Shown: positions 54,618-64,000 of the stretch, in pieces
How the letters are laid out: every line of letters starts with the position of its first letter
Position numbering within the stretch: position 1 is the first letter of the stretch
Source: Aurelia coerulea
Lineage: Eukaryota > Cnidaria > Scyphozoa > Semaeostomeae > Ulmaridae
Direction: 5' to 3'
Assembly: GCA_039566865.1 (NCBI GenBank)
Contig: CM076961.1
Location: 441,501 to 505,500, forward strand
DNA length: 64,000 nucleotides
Notes under the pieces: model-generated
Databases searched by the model: none
Seen by the model: the letters and a program-made list of their open reading frames with translations, nothing else
What the model was told of the DNA's origin: nothing
Made by a program: the position numbers and the translations under genes

Positions 54618-54798
54618 AGACAAATGACGGAAATATAAGGTGACTTAAATCAGGGGCCTGGGCAATCTAAATATAACCTATTGAATTCCATTGTATTTGA
54701 TGATATCGAGAGATTAGCAAATCAATTAGACAAATGAAAGCACTAAGCCATCTTTTGTTCTATTTATAAAATAGGCGCTATATATCCGTCATTTGTCT
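54618..54798. mobile_element. 181-bp TTAA-flanked MITE (family F), copy 2
   Basis: Near-identical to 38584-38764 and flanked by TTAA (54614-54617, 54799-54802). Its right TTAA is also the left TTAA of the family E element that follows immediately. Confidence 0.86.
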
Positions 54799-54802
54799 TT
54801 AA

Positions 54803-55359
54803 AGAGCCACTGATGACATATGTGCTTTGCGCCTGTGCGAATCCCACAATGCATTGCTTCTTCGACTTTCTGGGTGTCTAAAAGTGTTTTTTGGCCTAGC
54901 ATGTCAACATTATCGCGGATGTGGAAAGAAGCCTACCTCAATTCCACTGTTGCCTCCTCCATCATTATCTTCATCGCTCTCTTCTTAGACGGTCATGATG
55001 GGTGATCCGTAGACATGTGGATTATTTCCTGTCGTTCTTGTTGTTGTACGGTTTAATTTGCCATATCGAACGGTTCAAATACGAAGTTTAAATTACGAAA
55101 GAAAATGACGAGGCCATTTTGCCCTCCAGAGGACTGTATTTCAAATTAACATAATAAAACAGATGCTATAAGTAAAGAAAGGGCCTATAGAATTGTGGTT
55201 AATACGTGTGAAATGTTCCGCTCTTGTTTTCAGCAATGACGGAAATATAAAACAATAAACGATAATAAGCGCAAACAAAACATTGTTCTTCGTCGCCATT
55301 GGTGTTTACCTCCTTTCAATTTTCTAAGCGCGCAAAGCACTTATGTCAGCAGTGGCTCT
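54803..55359. mobile_element. 557-bp TTAA-flanked TIR element (family E)
   Basis: The ends AGAGCCACTGATGACATATG and (inverted) AGAGCCACTGCTGACATAAG continue into a shared GTGCTTTGCGC block. TTAA lies on both sides (54799-54802, 55360-55363). The interior has no transposase. Confidence 0.82.
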
Positions 55360-55634
55360 TTAACTTGCTCGCAGTTTTCACTTGTTCTGAACCCAAGATT
55401 CCAATAAAATTTCGCAGATATTACTTGACAGATGGTTAGTGATCATATTTTGCTCTGTTGTAGTTATTTGTCAGGCTCAGTCAAGTCTGTTTACAGCCCA
55501 CGCGGGACATGGTTGCAGCCCACGCAGGACATGGCATAGACTGGGTTTAATTTCCAAAGTGGTGTTGTTGTTATGCTTCTTGAAAACAGTGGAAGATCAT
55601 TATTGATGCGTGAGCCGTGCATGAGGTAGTTTGA

Positions 55635-56151
55635 GCATAGGGCTCAAATCTTTAAACAGGTCGGTGTAAAATTCTATTACGGTTTCCCTCGAATTAAATG
55701 GCTTGGAAGGAACTTGACGTTTTTTACTGTAAATCTGCCGTGGAAATTTGTTGATATCTTGATTAATTTCAAAAATGGTGGCATTTATTAAATTTGAGGC
55801 TATGACGTCATCAAATTTCTAAATCCTAAACCAGAAAAGATACTGATTTCTGCTTTTCACCATATTGTAGGCCTTCATAAACAATGGTTTTGTTGGAAGT
55901 TATATGATTTATCCTCCTCTGGTTTAAGATTTACGATGATTTAAATGTTTTCAAAAGTTTCCATCAATTTTTCAAAAATCATTAAATTGCCGTCATTTCG
56001 AGAAAAATCAAGATATCAAAAAATTTCCACGGCAGATTTACAGCAAAGTACTATAAGCTCCTTTCAAGCCATTCAATTCAAAGAAAAATGGAATAGAATT
56101 TTACACCGACCTTTTTAAAGATTTGAAAGATTTGAGCCCTCTGCCCTATGC
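55635..56151. mobile_element. 517-bp foldback (family H), copy 1
   Basis: The ends ATAGGGCTCAAATCTTTAAA and the inverse TTTGAGCCCTCTGCCCTAT; CTGCCGTGGAAATTT and ATGATTTAAATG blocks pair across the centre. Confidence 0.82.
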
Positions 56152-56254
56152 TGCATGAGGTTCCTTCATGCTGCTTCAAATGCAATAACCTATTTCTACC
56201 CTGGTGAGTAATGAAAAACAATCTCCGTTTTAAAAGCTCCCTGGATTTCAAAAC

Positions 56255-56810
56255 AATAATACTTGCCAATATATCATTTAATGGTGGAAATATTCAAAAT
56301 CATTCTAAATTTACTTGATTGAAGTCAGCCATTCTGTTATGAGATTGTAAGGTATTTTCTCGCGAAATGTGCCCAGAATCACGACCAAATTTTCCTAACA
56401 TTTCTGCCTTACTGCAATGACTTCTACTCGTTTCAGCACGTGCTATCCTCCTTGAAGGATGAATAGGATGAATAAGACTTCCTCTGGTATAAATAATCTA
56501 TTCAGGGGGATTTCATTCTCCCAAGAGGACAAAATACCTCCATTCTCCCAAGATCAATGTTGTTATGCTCCCAGGAATGATACTTTCCTCCTCCAAAAGG
56601 GATGCACGTGCTAAAGCAGATAAAAGTCATTGCTGTAGGGCAGAAAATTTGGTCGTGATTTTAGGCCTGTTTTGAAGGTTTCTTGAAGGGGCTTATTTGC
56701 CAAAATCCCTCATAATTTCAGAACGGAGTAGCCAATTTCAGTCAAGTAAATTTCAAAATGTATTTGAACACATTCCCTATTAAATGCTATACTAACCAAT
56801 GCTATTGTTT
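56255..56810. repeat. Foldback repeat, second copy
   Basis: It shares the CATAATTTCAGAACGGA, CTTGAAGGGG and CACGTGCTA blocks with 11790-12250, again arranged as inverted arms. Confidence 0.7.
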
Positions 56811-56999
56811 TGCTATCCAGGGGGTAGTATCCTTTCAGACGGGGGTTGTTTCTTTCACACAGTACATCATCTTTAAAGTCTCCAGCAAGTATGCACTGTA
56901 TTACACCTATAATCAAAATATGGCTATCAAATAAATAAACAAAACAAACTGATAGCATTGTTAAGTTATTGTATAAGTTATCTTTGAGAAATTGAATAC

Positions 57000-58400
57000 A
57001 ACGGTGAATTAATGCAGCTGTTCGTGTTCGTGCTGAAAATCATATAAAATTCATTTCAAAGAATATCTTTATTTATTAAGCTGGGGCAGGTTGAGAAACA
57101 GAGATATATCTTTCAATTTTTGATGAGAAAATATAAAACGGTGAAAATATTCTCATGTTTCTTTGTTGAACATCACAAAATTGAATAAAATTCAAGCAGA
57201 TTTCGCCTTCTTTACGATATCTAGTATTTTTGAATTAGAATGTACATTATTAGAATGTTATTTTAGTTAGTTTAAATTAGTCTGCCATGCATGAGGTAGT
57301 GCATAAATACTATATATATACATCCCTGGTCTGTCGTATTCCAAAATATATGAATTTGTAAAGAGGATTGACATATATAGGGAAGCATTTGAATGCTTTG
57401 AGTTGCATGTTTGACAATAACTGCAAACTGCTATGTAAACAATTACTGACGAATTACTTACCAACATGAAAATCTGAACATCTAAAACCCTTTACTATAT
57501 TTCTGAATACTTGATTAAAATCAATTTCAGTAAGAAAAACTGTCAAGGAATCATCAAGAAAATAATTTATCTAATGGCATCTCAGGAGATTATCAACTAG
57601 AAAAATCGTGTTTACATGTTCTAGAACGAACTTCACATTTTTGATGGCATAGCTTTTAATGTCACCTATTAAATGAAAATCTCATTAAATGAAAATCTCA
57701 TTTTCATTCTACCAGATACATACACTACTGAAGTCTCTTCATCTTTATTCTGCCTCCCGTATTCCTCGACTTTTTAACAGCGCAATGATGTTAAATATGA
57801 TGCAAGCCTAATACCCTAGGCTATAACGTTTGTATCGTTTATCTATTGCTTAATATGACTTCACATGCAAACAATCTATAGTTATATTTACTATCTGAAA
57901 ACAGACTCACCTCATATCTAAATAGTGCCCACAATTTAAACACGATGAATGTCTTCAGATTCGTTCTGCTTTCTGTTCTCTAGAGACAGTTCTGTACTAC
58001 ACGCATCTCGTCCTAAAATATTTAACCACATCAAATCTATAACCACACTACTCGAGCTTCTTCACTTTGATCTGCCTACTAGTCTCTACAAAGCTTCTTG
58101 CACTCCAGAAATCTATTTCTCGAACATTCAAACACGCTACTCGAGTCCATTCAGCAATGGTCTGCCTTATATTCTCCAGAAGCACTCTTGTATTTCGCAC
58201 GTCTTGTATTGACTCTTTATGCGCAAATTTAAGCACACGTTTGCTTCACAAGTTATACGCCATACAGTTAAAGCCAGGCTAACGCTCAGTGAGCAATTTT
58301 TAAAGCGAATGTTTGTGACGCACTTTCTACGTCGTTGCACAAGTTATGTATAGCAACTTCAAGTTATTTCAATCATAAGCGCAGGTTTTTTTTGCTCTAC
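57000..58400. other. No recognised gene
   Basis: AT-rich with a loosely repetitive, serine-rich frame near 57949-58212 that looks like decayed repeat. Confidence 0.4.
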
Positions 58401-58439
58401 CCTCGAGTAAAAGAATCCAACTTTGCATTTCCCTTGATT

Positions 58440-58980
58440 TGCCTATGCTGTCAGGGGGTTATGTTCTTTGGAAGATAGCTATTTTGGTATCTTGCACCTG
58501 CGAAGGAGTGACGTGGTTTAAATCTAAGCTTCATGTGTGTGACGTATTCCAAGTTTTATCTGCAGGGTGTGAGAATTCGTGCATGATAAAGTTTTTATCG
58601 AAGACAGTGCTTTGTTCATTAATTGTATATTAAAGACATTGAGATCACGAGAAAGATGTGTTGTAGATAGGCCATTTCGTGTATCTGACGTGTTTCCGGC
58701 CATGTTTGCAGGGTCTGGGAATTCTTTGATGAGAGAGTTTTTATCGAAGACAGTGCTTTATATTATTCAATGAATATCAAAACATTGAGGTCACTAGAAA
58801 GGATTTTGGAAGAAGACCCATTTTGTGATAGATTTGCCTTCGTGTTTCCGACGCGTTCCAAGTTTTATCTGTAGGGTGTGAGAACTTTTTGATGGTGATG
58901 GAATTTTTGTCGTTTGTTATGTTTTGTTGATTTTGATTGAACATTAAAGACATTCAATTTACTGATCACTGAAAACGGCA
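58440..58980. repeat. Degenerate tandem repeat, about 160-180-bp units
   Basis: Three units contain TCCAAGTTTTATCTGCAGGG-like, TTTTTATCGAAGACAGTGCT and AAGACATTGAG blocks. Confidence 0.7.
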
Positions 58981-59672
58981 GAGATTATACACACAAAAAA
59001 CTGTTGATTTTTTGACACCCATCTGAGAAAGTATAATAACATAAAAGTAACAAAACTTTGTATATTGTTTTATGATTAATGCCAACAATAACAGAAGTCA
59101 TGATTCTTAGAATAACAGCAAGAAATTTTGATCTTTTCCGGTTGAGTCAGAAAGATGAAGATGATAATACACATTTGATAGCATGTAGCTTTAAAATTAT
59201 TTATTGGATTTCTTTAAAGTTATAAGATTCTGTAGTTAGGACACCAACTTTGATATAAAAATTCAGTTTGTAAAAATCGGCCATATCGTTCTAAAGTTAA
59301 AAGCCGTTTTATAGAAAGTTCCGTTTCAAAATCCTTATCTAAACTTCTTGATCAAACTTAAATGGATAAATTCTCTTATAACTTGAGGAAAATGCAACTG
59401 ATTTCGACAAATTAAATGTTTGTATCTACATTGACATAGTAGCAAGTCAAATATGATAAGGAAGTGGGATGGCCCAGACTGTAAATGTAGTGCCTGTCAA
59501 TATGTATCAATGAACTAGTTTTCTTTAGCTTTTTATATTTAGTTAGATTATCAAAATACTGTAAAAATATTTATTTATGTAATTATATATATTCATCGAT
59601 TTAGATTAGTTTACTTTGTACATTTGTATATAGTAAGCTAGAGTATGTACATAATCGATGTAAAATAATTTG

Positions 59673-59709
59673 ACAAACAAACAAACAAACAAACAAACAA
59701 ACAAACAAA
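59673..59709. repeat. (ACAA)n microsatellite
   Basis: Nine perfect tetranucleotide units. Confidence 0.92.
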
Positions 59710-59823
59710 TATTAACAGTTTATAGGAATTAGATGAATAAATAGAAGGCTGCTACAAGTTTTCAAACATCAAAACAATTGTTTACTCACCCGCCAGCTAG
59801 AAGCTAAGAACAACAACTCTTAC

Positions 59824-60254
59824 AGACAAACGACGGATATATAGGGTCTTGTTTGAAGAAAAATCAGCGAAAATTTAATTGACCGAGATTTATGAAAAGG
59901 AACTTGCCACGTGAGTTTTTGGCTTTTGTCTTTCCATTGTCTTAGTGCATGTGCCGCAGAAAAGTTTTGGTACAAATACGTTATTTTTCCTTTCCTTTAC
60001 TGTTTTATAATTCTTCTAGAAGTCGTACGAAAATACTAAATATATTTTCAGAATGTGCAAGGTCTCTTCTTTATGCAAAAGAAAAATTTGCGATTGTGTC
60101 TCTTTAGAAATTGAACAAAAGATGGCTGCTTGCCTTCATTTGATTAATTGATTTGAAAATCTCTCGAGATAATCAACTACAATGGAATACAATAGACTTT
60201 ATTTAGATTGCCCATGCCTCTAACTTAAGTAGGCTTATATCTCCGTCATTTGTC
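59824..60254. mobile_element. Family F longer relative
   Basis: The left end AGACAAACGACGGATATATA and right end TATATCTCCGTCATTTGTCT are inverted; the right border is TTAA (60255-60258) and the left has decayed to TTAC. About 431 bp. Confidence 0.7.
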
Positions 60255-60259
60255 TTTAA

Positions 60260-62000
60260 GCATTGATAAAAATTCTTCATTCCTATACTACTATCTCAAC
60301 AATCTCCCCTCCTTATTTCTGACATGACATACTTCTCTAAATATTTCCCAACATACCCCCGTATTTATAGAAACACTCTATTGGTCATGCGCAGCTGTTC
60401 ACGTTGTCACAGCAACATCCTAGCCACATGGTTTACATACGGCTTCAATAATTACACACCAAAGGCAGAAGTACAATAGAAAACTGCCGAATACCATTGT
60501 TGATTGTTTTGAATTGCAAGAAGATTACTTCACATCTTCTCCATATTTATTTGTTCGCCACAGCAGGTAGAAATATCATTGAAAATATAATTGGCTTCAT
60601 TTTGGATTTTGTTACAAAAAAATAATCATTAAGGGCTCGATTAAAAGTGTCAAAGAAAATGGAATCAGTATTCTGATTTCTCCTAATAAATTTCAAATTT
60701 ATAATTACAAAAAATTTTCCGTCTTTCCCATTGTCTTTGTTTATTTTTGTTTCTCGCAGCAGGTAAAAATATCACTGAAAACATACATTTTCTTTGTACT
60801 GTTTCGATGAACTTCGATGAATTTGCAGTGGGTTGTTTAATTTGCCATGAACTTTTTTAATTTGCTGTGAGCTATGAGCTTTCTTAATTTGCCGTGCGTT
60901 TTGCAAAGTTATATATTTGGGTTTTATAAATTGCAACATGCCTGCAAATTCATGTGTCTCTTTAAGTGCCGGAAAATGCATCAGAAATTTATCCTGAAAG
61001 GATCTGAGGATTTGGGAAGAAGGGTTCAGAGTTTCTAGCCCCTGCGGAGGGCAGGGCGCATTTGGAAGATATGAAATTTTCTTTTATCATTCACAGTTTT
61101 GTTTTTGGAAAGCGTATATCATGAATGCTTTTTCTCCTTTACTTCCTAGCAATACCTACGATTTCCATTTGACTACCACCAGTAAGAGGACAATTCAGGA
61201 AAGAAGGACAATTCGACATCAGTGCTATTCCTTCCAGTCTAAAAGGTGTGTCTGATTTTCATATTATAGGTTGTCTTGTTTCTTTTGCCTGCATGAATTT
61301 GCAACCTTTCCCCTTTTTAGGTCAGTTGACGGAGTTGAATAGCTAATTCAAGAGCTGCATATGTAGGTCCAAAATTAGCCTATAGTATTTGATGACCTCA
61401 ACACGTGATCACTTTTTTGTCACGTGCTCACTCATACAAGTAAACTTTTATCTCTAATAAAAAGGTATGCTTGAACGCTTTGCTATTGAACGTTTTAATA
61501 TGAAATACAAACTATACCTTCCATAGAATATATCCCAAATGAGAGGACGCACCATAATGCCAAGCTTCTAAAACTGCCACTGTCTCACTTTGATATAGAA
61601 CATAAATAAACTTTTATCTCCAATGAACCAGATAAACGAAAATTATTGTATGCTGTGCTTGTGAAACTACCAACTTGTAACATGCAATAAAGAGCATAAA
61701 CTATCCTCTATCTCCAGTTAACGAAAATGCTTGAATGTTCGGATTCTAAAACTGTCTGCGTATCATTTAAATATAGAAATACACATTTATTCAAAGACAT
61801 TATAAAAGACATCCCGTGTTCGTTCCTGCGTTTTTAGCCGAAGAGTAGAAATAACAATAAAACCTCATAAAATATTTAAATGGATAGTAAAACAGATGTT
61901 GCAAGACTGATAATCTTCGTCCTGTATATTGCAGAAGAATCACGGACACGTGTTTTACTCGTGACAGTGGAGAGTTACAGTATCAAAATATTTCCATATA
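60260..62000. other. No recognised gene
   Basis: AT-rich. TAAACTTTTATCTC-type phrases recur near 61440, 61612 and 61700, suggesting a decayed tandem repeat. Confidence 0.4.
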
Positions 62001-62002
62001 TA

Positions 62003-62581
62003 CCGGGTGCGCCAAAATAAACTATGCACGTTTGACAGGCCACAATAACTCGCACACTGGACCAATTTTGAAGATTCATGACTTAATCTTTAGCAAAATG
62101 CCTGAATTAGATTCTAGAATTTTTGCAAATTTTTCTGTTTTCAGAGCTAGATGACTAGATGAGTTTCTTAAAATTTTCGTTCTCGAAAACGATGCAAACG
62201 ATCAAAAACGTCGATCTAAAATTTCTAAAGAATCGACATGAATCGTAGTGATTTGGGATCTAGAAATCGATTAATTAATCGATAAAATTAATCGATTTCT
62301 AAATACCAAATCACCGCGAAAAAGGTTTCTCTTTGTCCATTCATGTCGATTCTTTAGAAAACTTGATCGACGTTTTTTATTTATTTTCAGTGTTTTCGAG
62401 AATGAAAATTTTAAGAAACTCGCATCTAGCTCTAAAAACTGAAAATAGAAAAATTAACAAAAAATTCTTGAATTTAATTCAGGCTTTCTGCTAAAGATTA
62501 AATCATGAATCTCTAAAATCGGTCCAGTGTACGATTTATTGTGGCCTGCCAAACGTGCATAGTTTATTTTGGCGCACCCGG
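62003..62581. mobile_element. Family I, copy 2 (579 bp)
   Basis: Same ends and arm sequence as copy 1, with a shorter centre built around an ATCGATTAATTAATCGAT-like palindrome. The right TA is mutated to TC. Confidence 0.8.
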
Positions 62582-62711
62582 TCGCATGTCTTAAAGGGAA
62601 TGGACATTTTTAAAAGCTTGCCCCGCCCATATTAAAATCCCAAGCGAAACCTTGACGTAATCGGCCGTTCATAAAGTAAAGCAAAGTAAAGTTTGCATCA
62701 ATTTGGCCATA

Positions 62712-62890
62712 GACCTTTCAGCTAGTCGGCAAAAGAGTCGTGATCGAGAGATATTTTTATAGATTTTCATGCTCGAAGTTCGATCGAATGGCGTTAGAGC
62801 TTCAATCACTATGGTTCGAACTCGAAAATCCTTCAAAATATGGACAAATATCGCTCGATTCAAGTTCTTTTTTGGAATAGCCGAAAGGTC
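62712..62890. mobile_element. Family G hairpin, diverged copy
   Basis: GACCTTTCAGCTAG at the left and the inverse AATAGCCGAAAGGTC at the right, with a GCGTTAGAGCTTCAATCACT centre shared with the copy at 46942. A lone left end also lies at about 54427. Confidence 0.72.
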
Positions 62891-63123
62891 CAATAAACTT
62901 ACTTGTGAATTTAGCCAATTCGATTCAACTTGGCCTCCTGTTCTCCAGTGTTCTTACCTTCCAGTCTTCCTGTCTTCCTGTGCTTAACATATACATGAAA
63001 AATGACAGAAAAGGGCAACAAATAACACGTGTATTTCACAGATAGTCTCTCCCAGCAAATTGTAATATTGAAATTCTTTCAGAGACCATTTCTTCATAAT
63101 GATATGACAATTCTTTGAACAAC

Positions 63124-63632
63124 ATGGGGCTCAAATCTTTAAAAAGGTCGGTGTAAAATTCTATTTCAGTTTCCTTTGAATTAAATGGCTTAGAAGGAAC
63201 TTAGGGTTTTTTGCTGTAAATCTGTCGTGGCAATTTATTGATACCTTGATTAGTTTCAAAATGGCGGCATAGATTATATTTGAGGCTATGACGTCATCAA
63301 AATTCTAAATCCTAAACTAGAAAAGCTACTGATTTCTGCTTTTCACCATGTTGTAGGCCTTCATAAACTATGGTTTTCTTGAAAGTTATATCATTTTTCC
63401 TCCCTTGGTTTAGGATTTACGATGATTTAAATGTTTTCAAAATTTTCCATCAATTTTTTCAAAAATCGTCAAATTGCCGCCATTTTGAAAAAAAATCAAG
63501 ATATCAAAAAATTTCCACGGCAGATTTACAGCAAAGTACCATAACTTCCTTTCAAGCCATTCAATTAAAAGAAAAATGGAATAGAATTTTACACCTACCT
63601 TTTTAAAGATTTGAAAGATTTGAGCCCTATGC
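63124..63632. mobile_element. Foldback (family H), copy 2
   Basis: Nearly the same sequence and length as 55635-56151, including GGTCGGTGTAAAATTCTATT and its inverse. Confidence 0.82.
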
Positions 63633-64000
63633 TTCTTTGAACTATGTTCCCTTGAAACCATTTCAGATTTGAAAAAATAAGAATACTTTAAGAATATTTG
63701 AAGGCTCAAAACGAAAAATGTCTTAAGAATATTGAGGCTGGAAAAAATGTATAGTATTCTTATAAAAAAAAGAGTGTACCATGCGTTTTTGATTGTGGGT
63801 GTGTGTTTTGAAACTGCGGCTTCGGAACGAGAAAGGAAATTACAGAAGGGCGAGTTGTCGAAACTAAATCCACTGCTTTCTTCAAAAATAAAGGAGGAGT
63901 GGGATGCATCACAGATGTCGAAGAAGAATATCTGGGAAAGAGAATGATTTTTATTTTTGCAGCTGCTGTAATAGATGAAGGAATCTTTTCTTGAATTTTA

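Overview
This is a gene-poor, AT-rich, intron-bearing animal genome segment. Most of its length is small non-autonomous DNA transposons, foldback elements, satellites and microsatellites. The protein genes have metazoan orthologues, and the repeat style (short palindromic TIR elements, TTAA-flanked MITEs, GIY-YIG Penelope remnants) suggests a cnidarian, perhaps an anthozoan. The species assignment is inference; the eukaryotic animal assignment is well supported.

Five genes could be built by reading splice junctions and homology by eye. (1) A secreted multi-domain saposin-like protein, + strand, six coding exons from 10140 to 17397 (451 aa), with a probable non-coding first exon and TATA box near 3111-3202. 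(2) FHIT, - strand, five exons from 19734 down to 18073 (169 aa), with an intact histidine triad and a 30-nt micro-exon. (3) DCAF7/WDR68, + strand, one exon 20410-21468, head-to-head with FHIT about 0.7 kb away. (4) The large last exon (32900-33865) of a rolling-stone-like membrane protein, + strand, with its first exon(s) not found. (5) A CRAL-TRIO (clavesin/TTP-like) lipid-transfer protein, - strand, exons 48317-47130 and 42019-41666 (513 aa), with a long Q/N/Y-rich N-terminal extension.

Mobile DNA by region: 3-10 kb holds several TTAA-flanked elements, including a 2.26 kb element (7233-9488) that carries a dead non-LTR reverse transcriptase and is itself inserted in an older MITE. 10-17 kb (saposin introns) holds a foldback element with a 7-bp target duplication, a TTAA MITE, and a hAT-type MITE with a perfect 8-bp duplication. 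21-31 kb holds a TA-flanked foldback, two more hAT-type MITEs, tRNA-derived SINE copies, and a minisatellite present as inverted copies inside direct repeats. 41-47 kb (CRAL-TRIO intron) holds a long TA-flanked inverted repeat, a Penelope-type GIY-YIG remnant followed by a hammerhead-like core, and nested foldbacks. 51-64 kb has no recognised gene and is satellites, hairpin MITEs and foldbacks.

The most notable pattern is that at least five different short-element families all sit exactly between TTAA tetranucleotides with AGRG/AGAC-type ends. This suggests one or a few related TTAA-specific transposases mobilised much of the window. No autonomous transposase gene was seen. No single new biological system was found beyond these mobile-element patterns.
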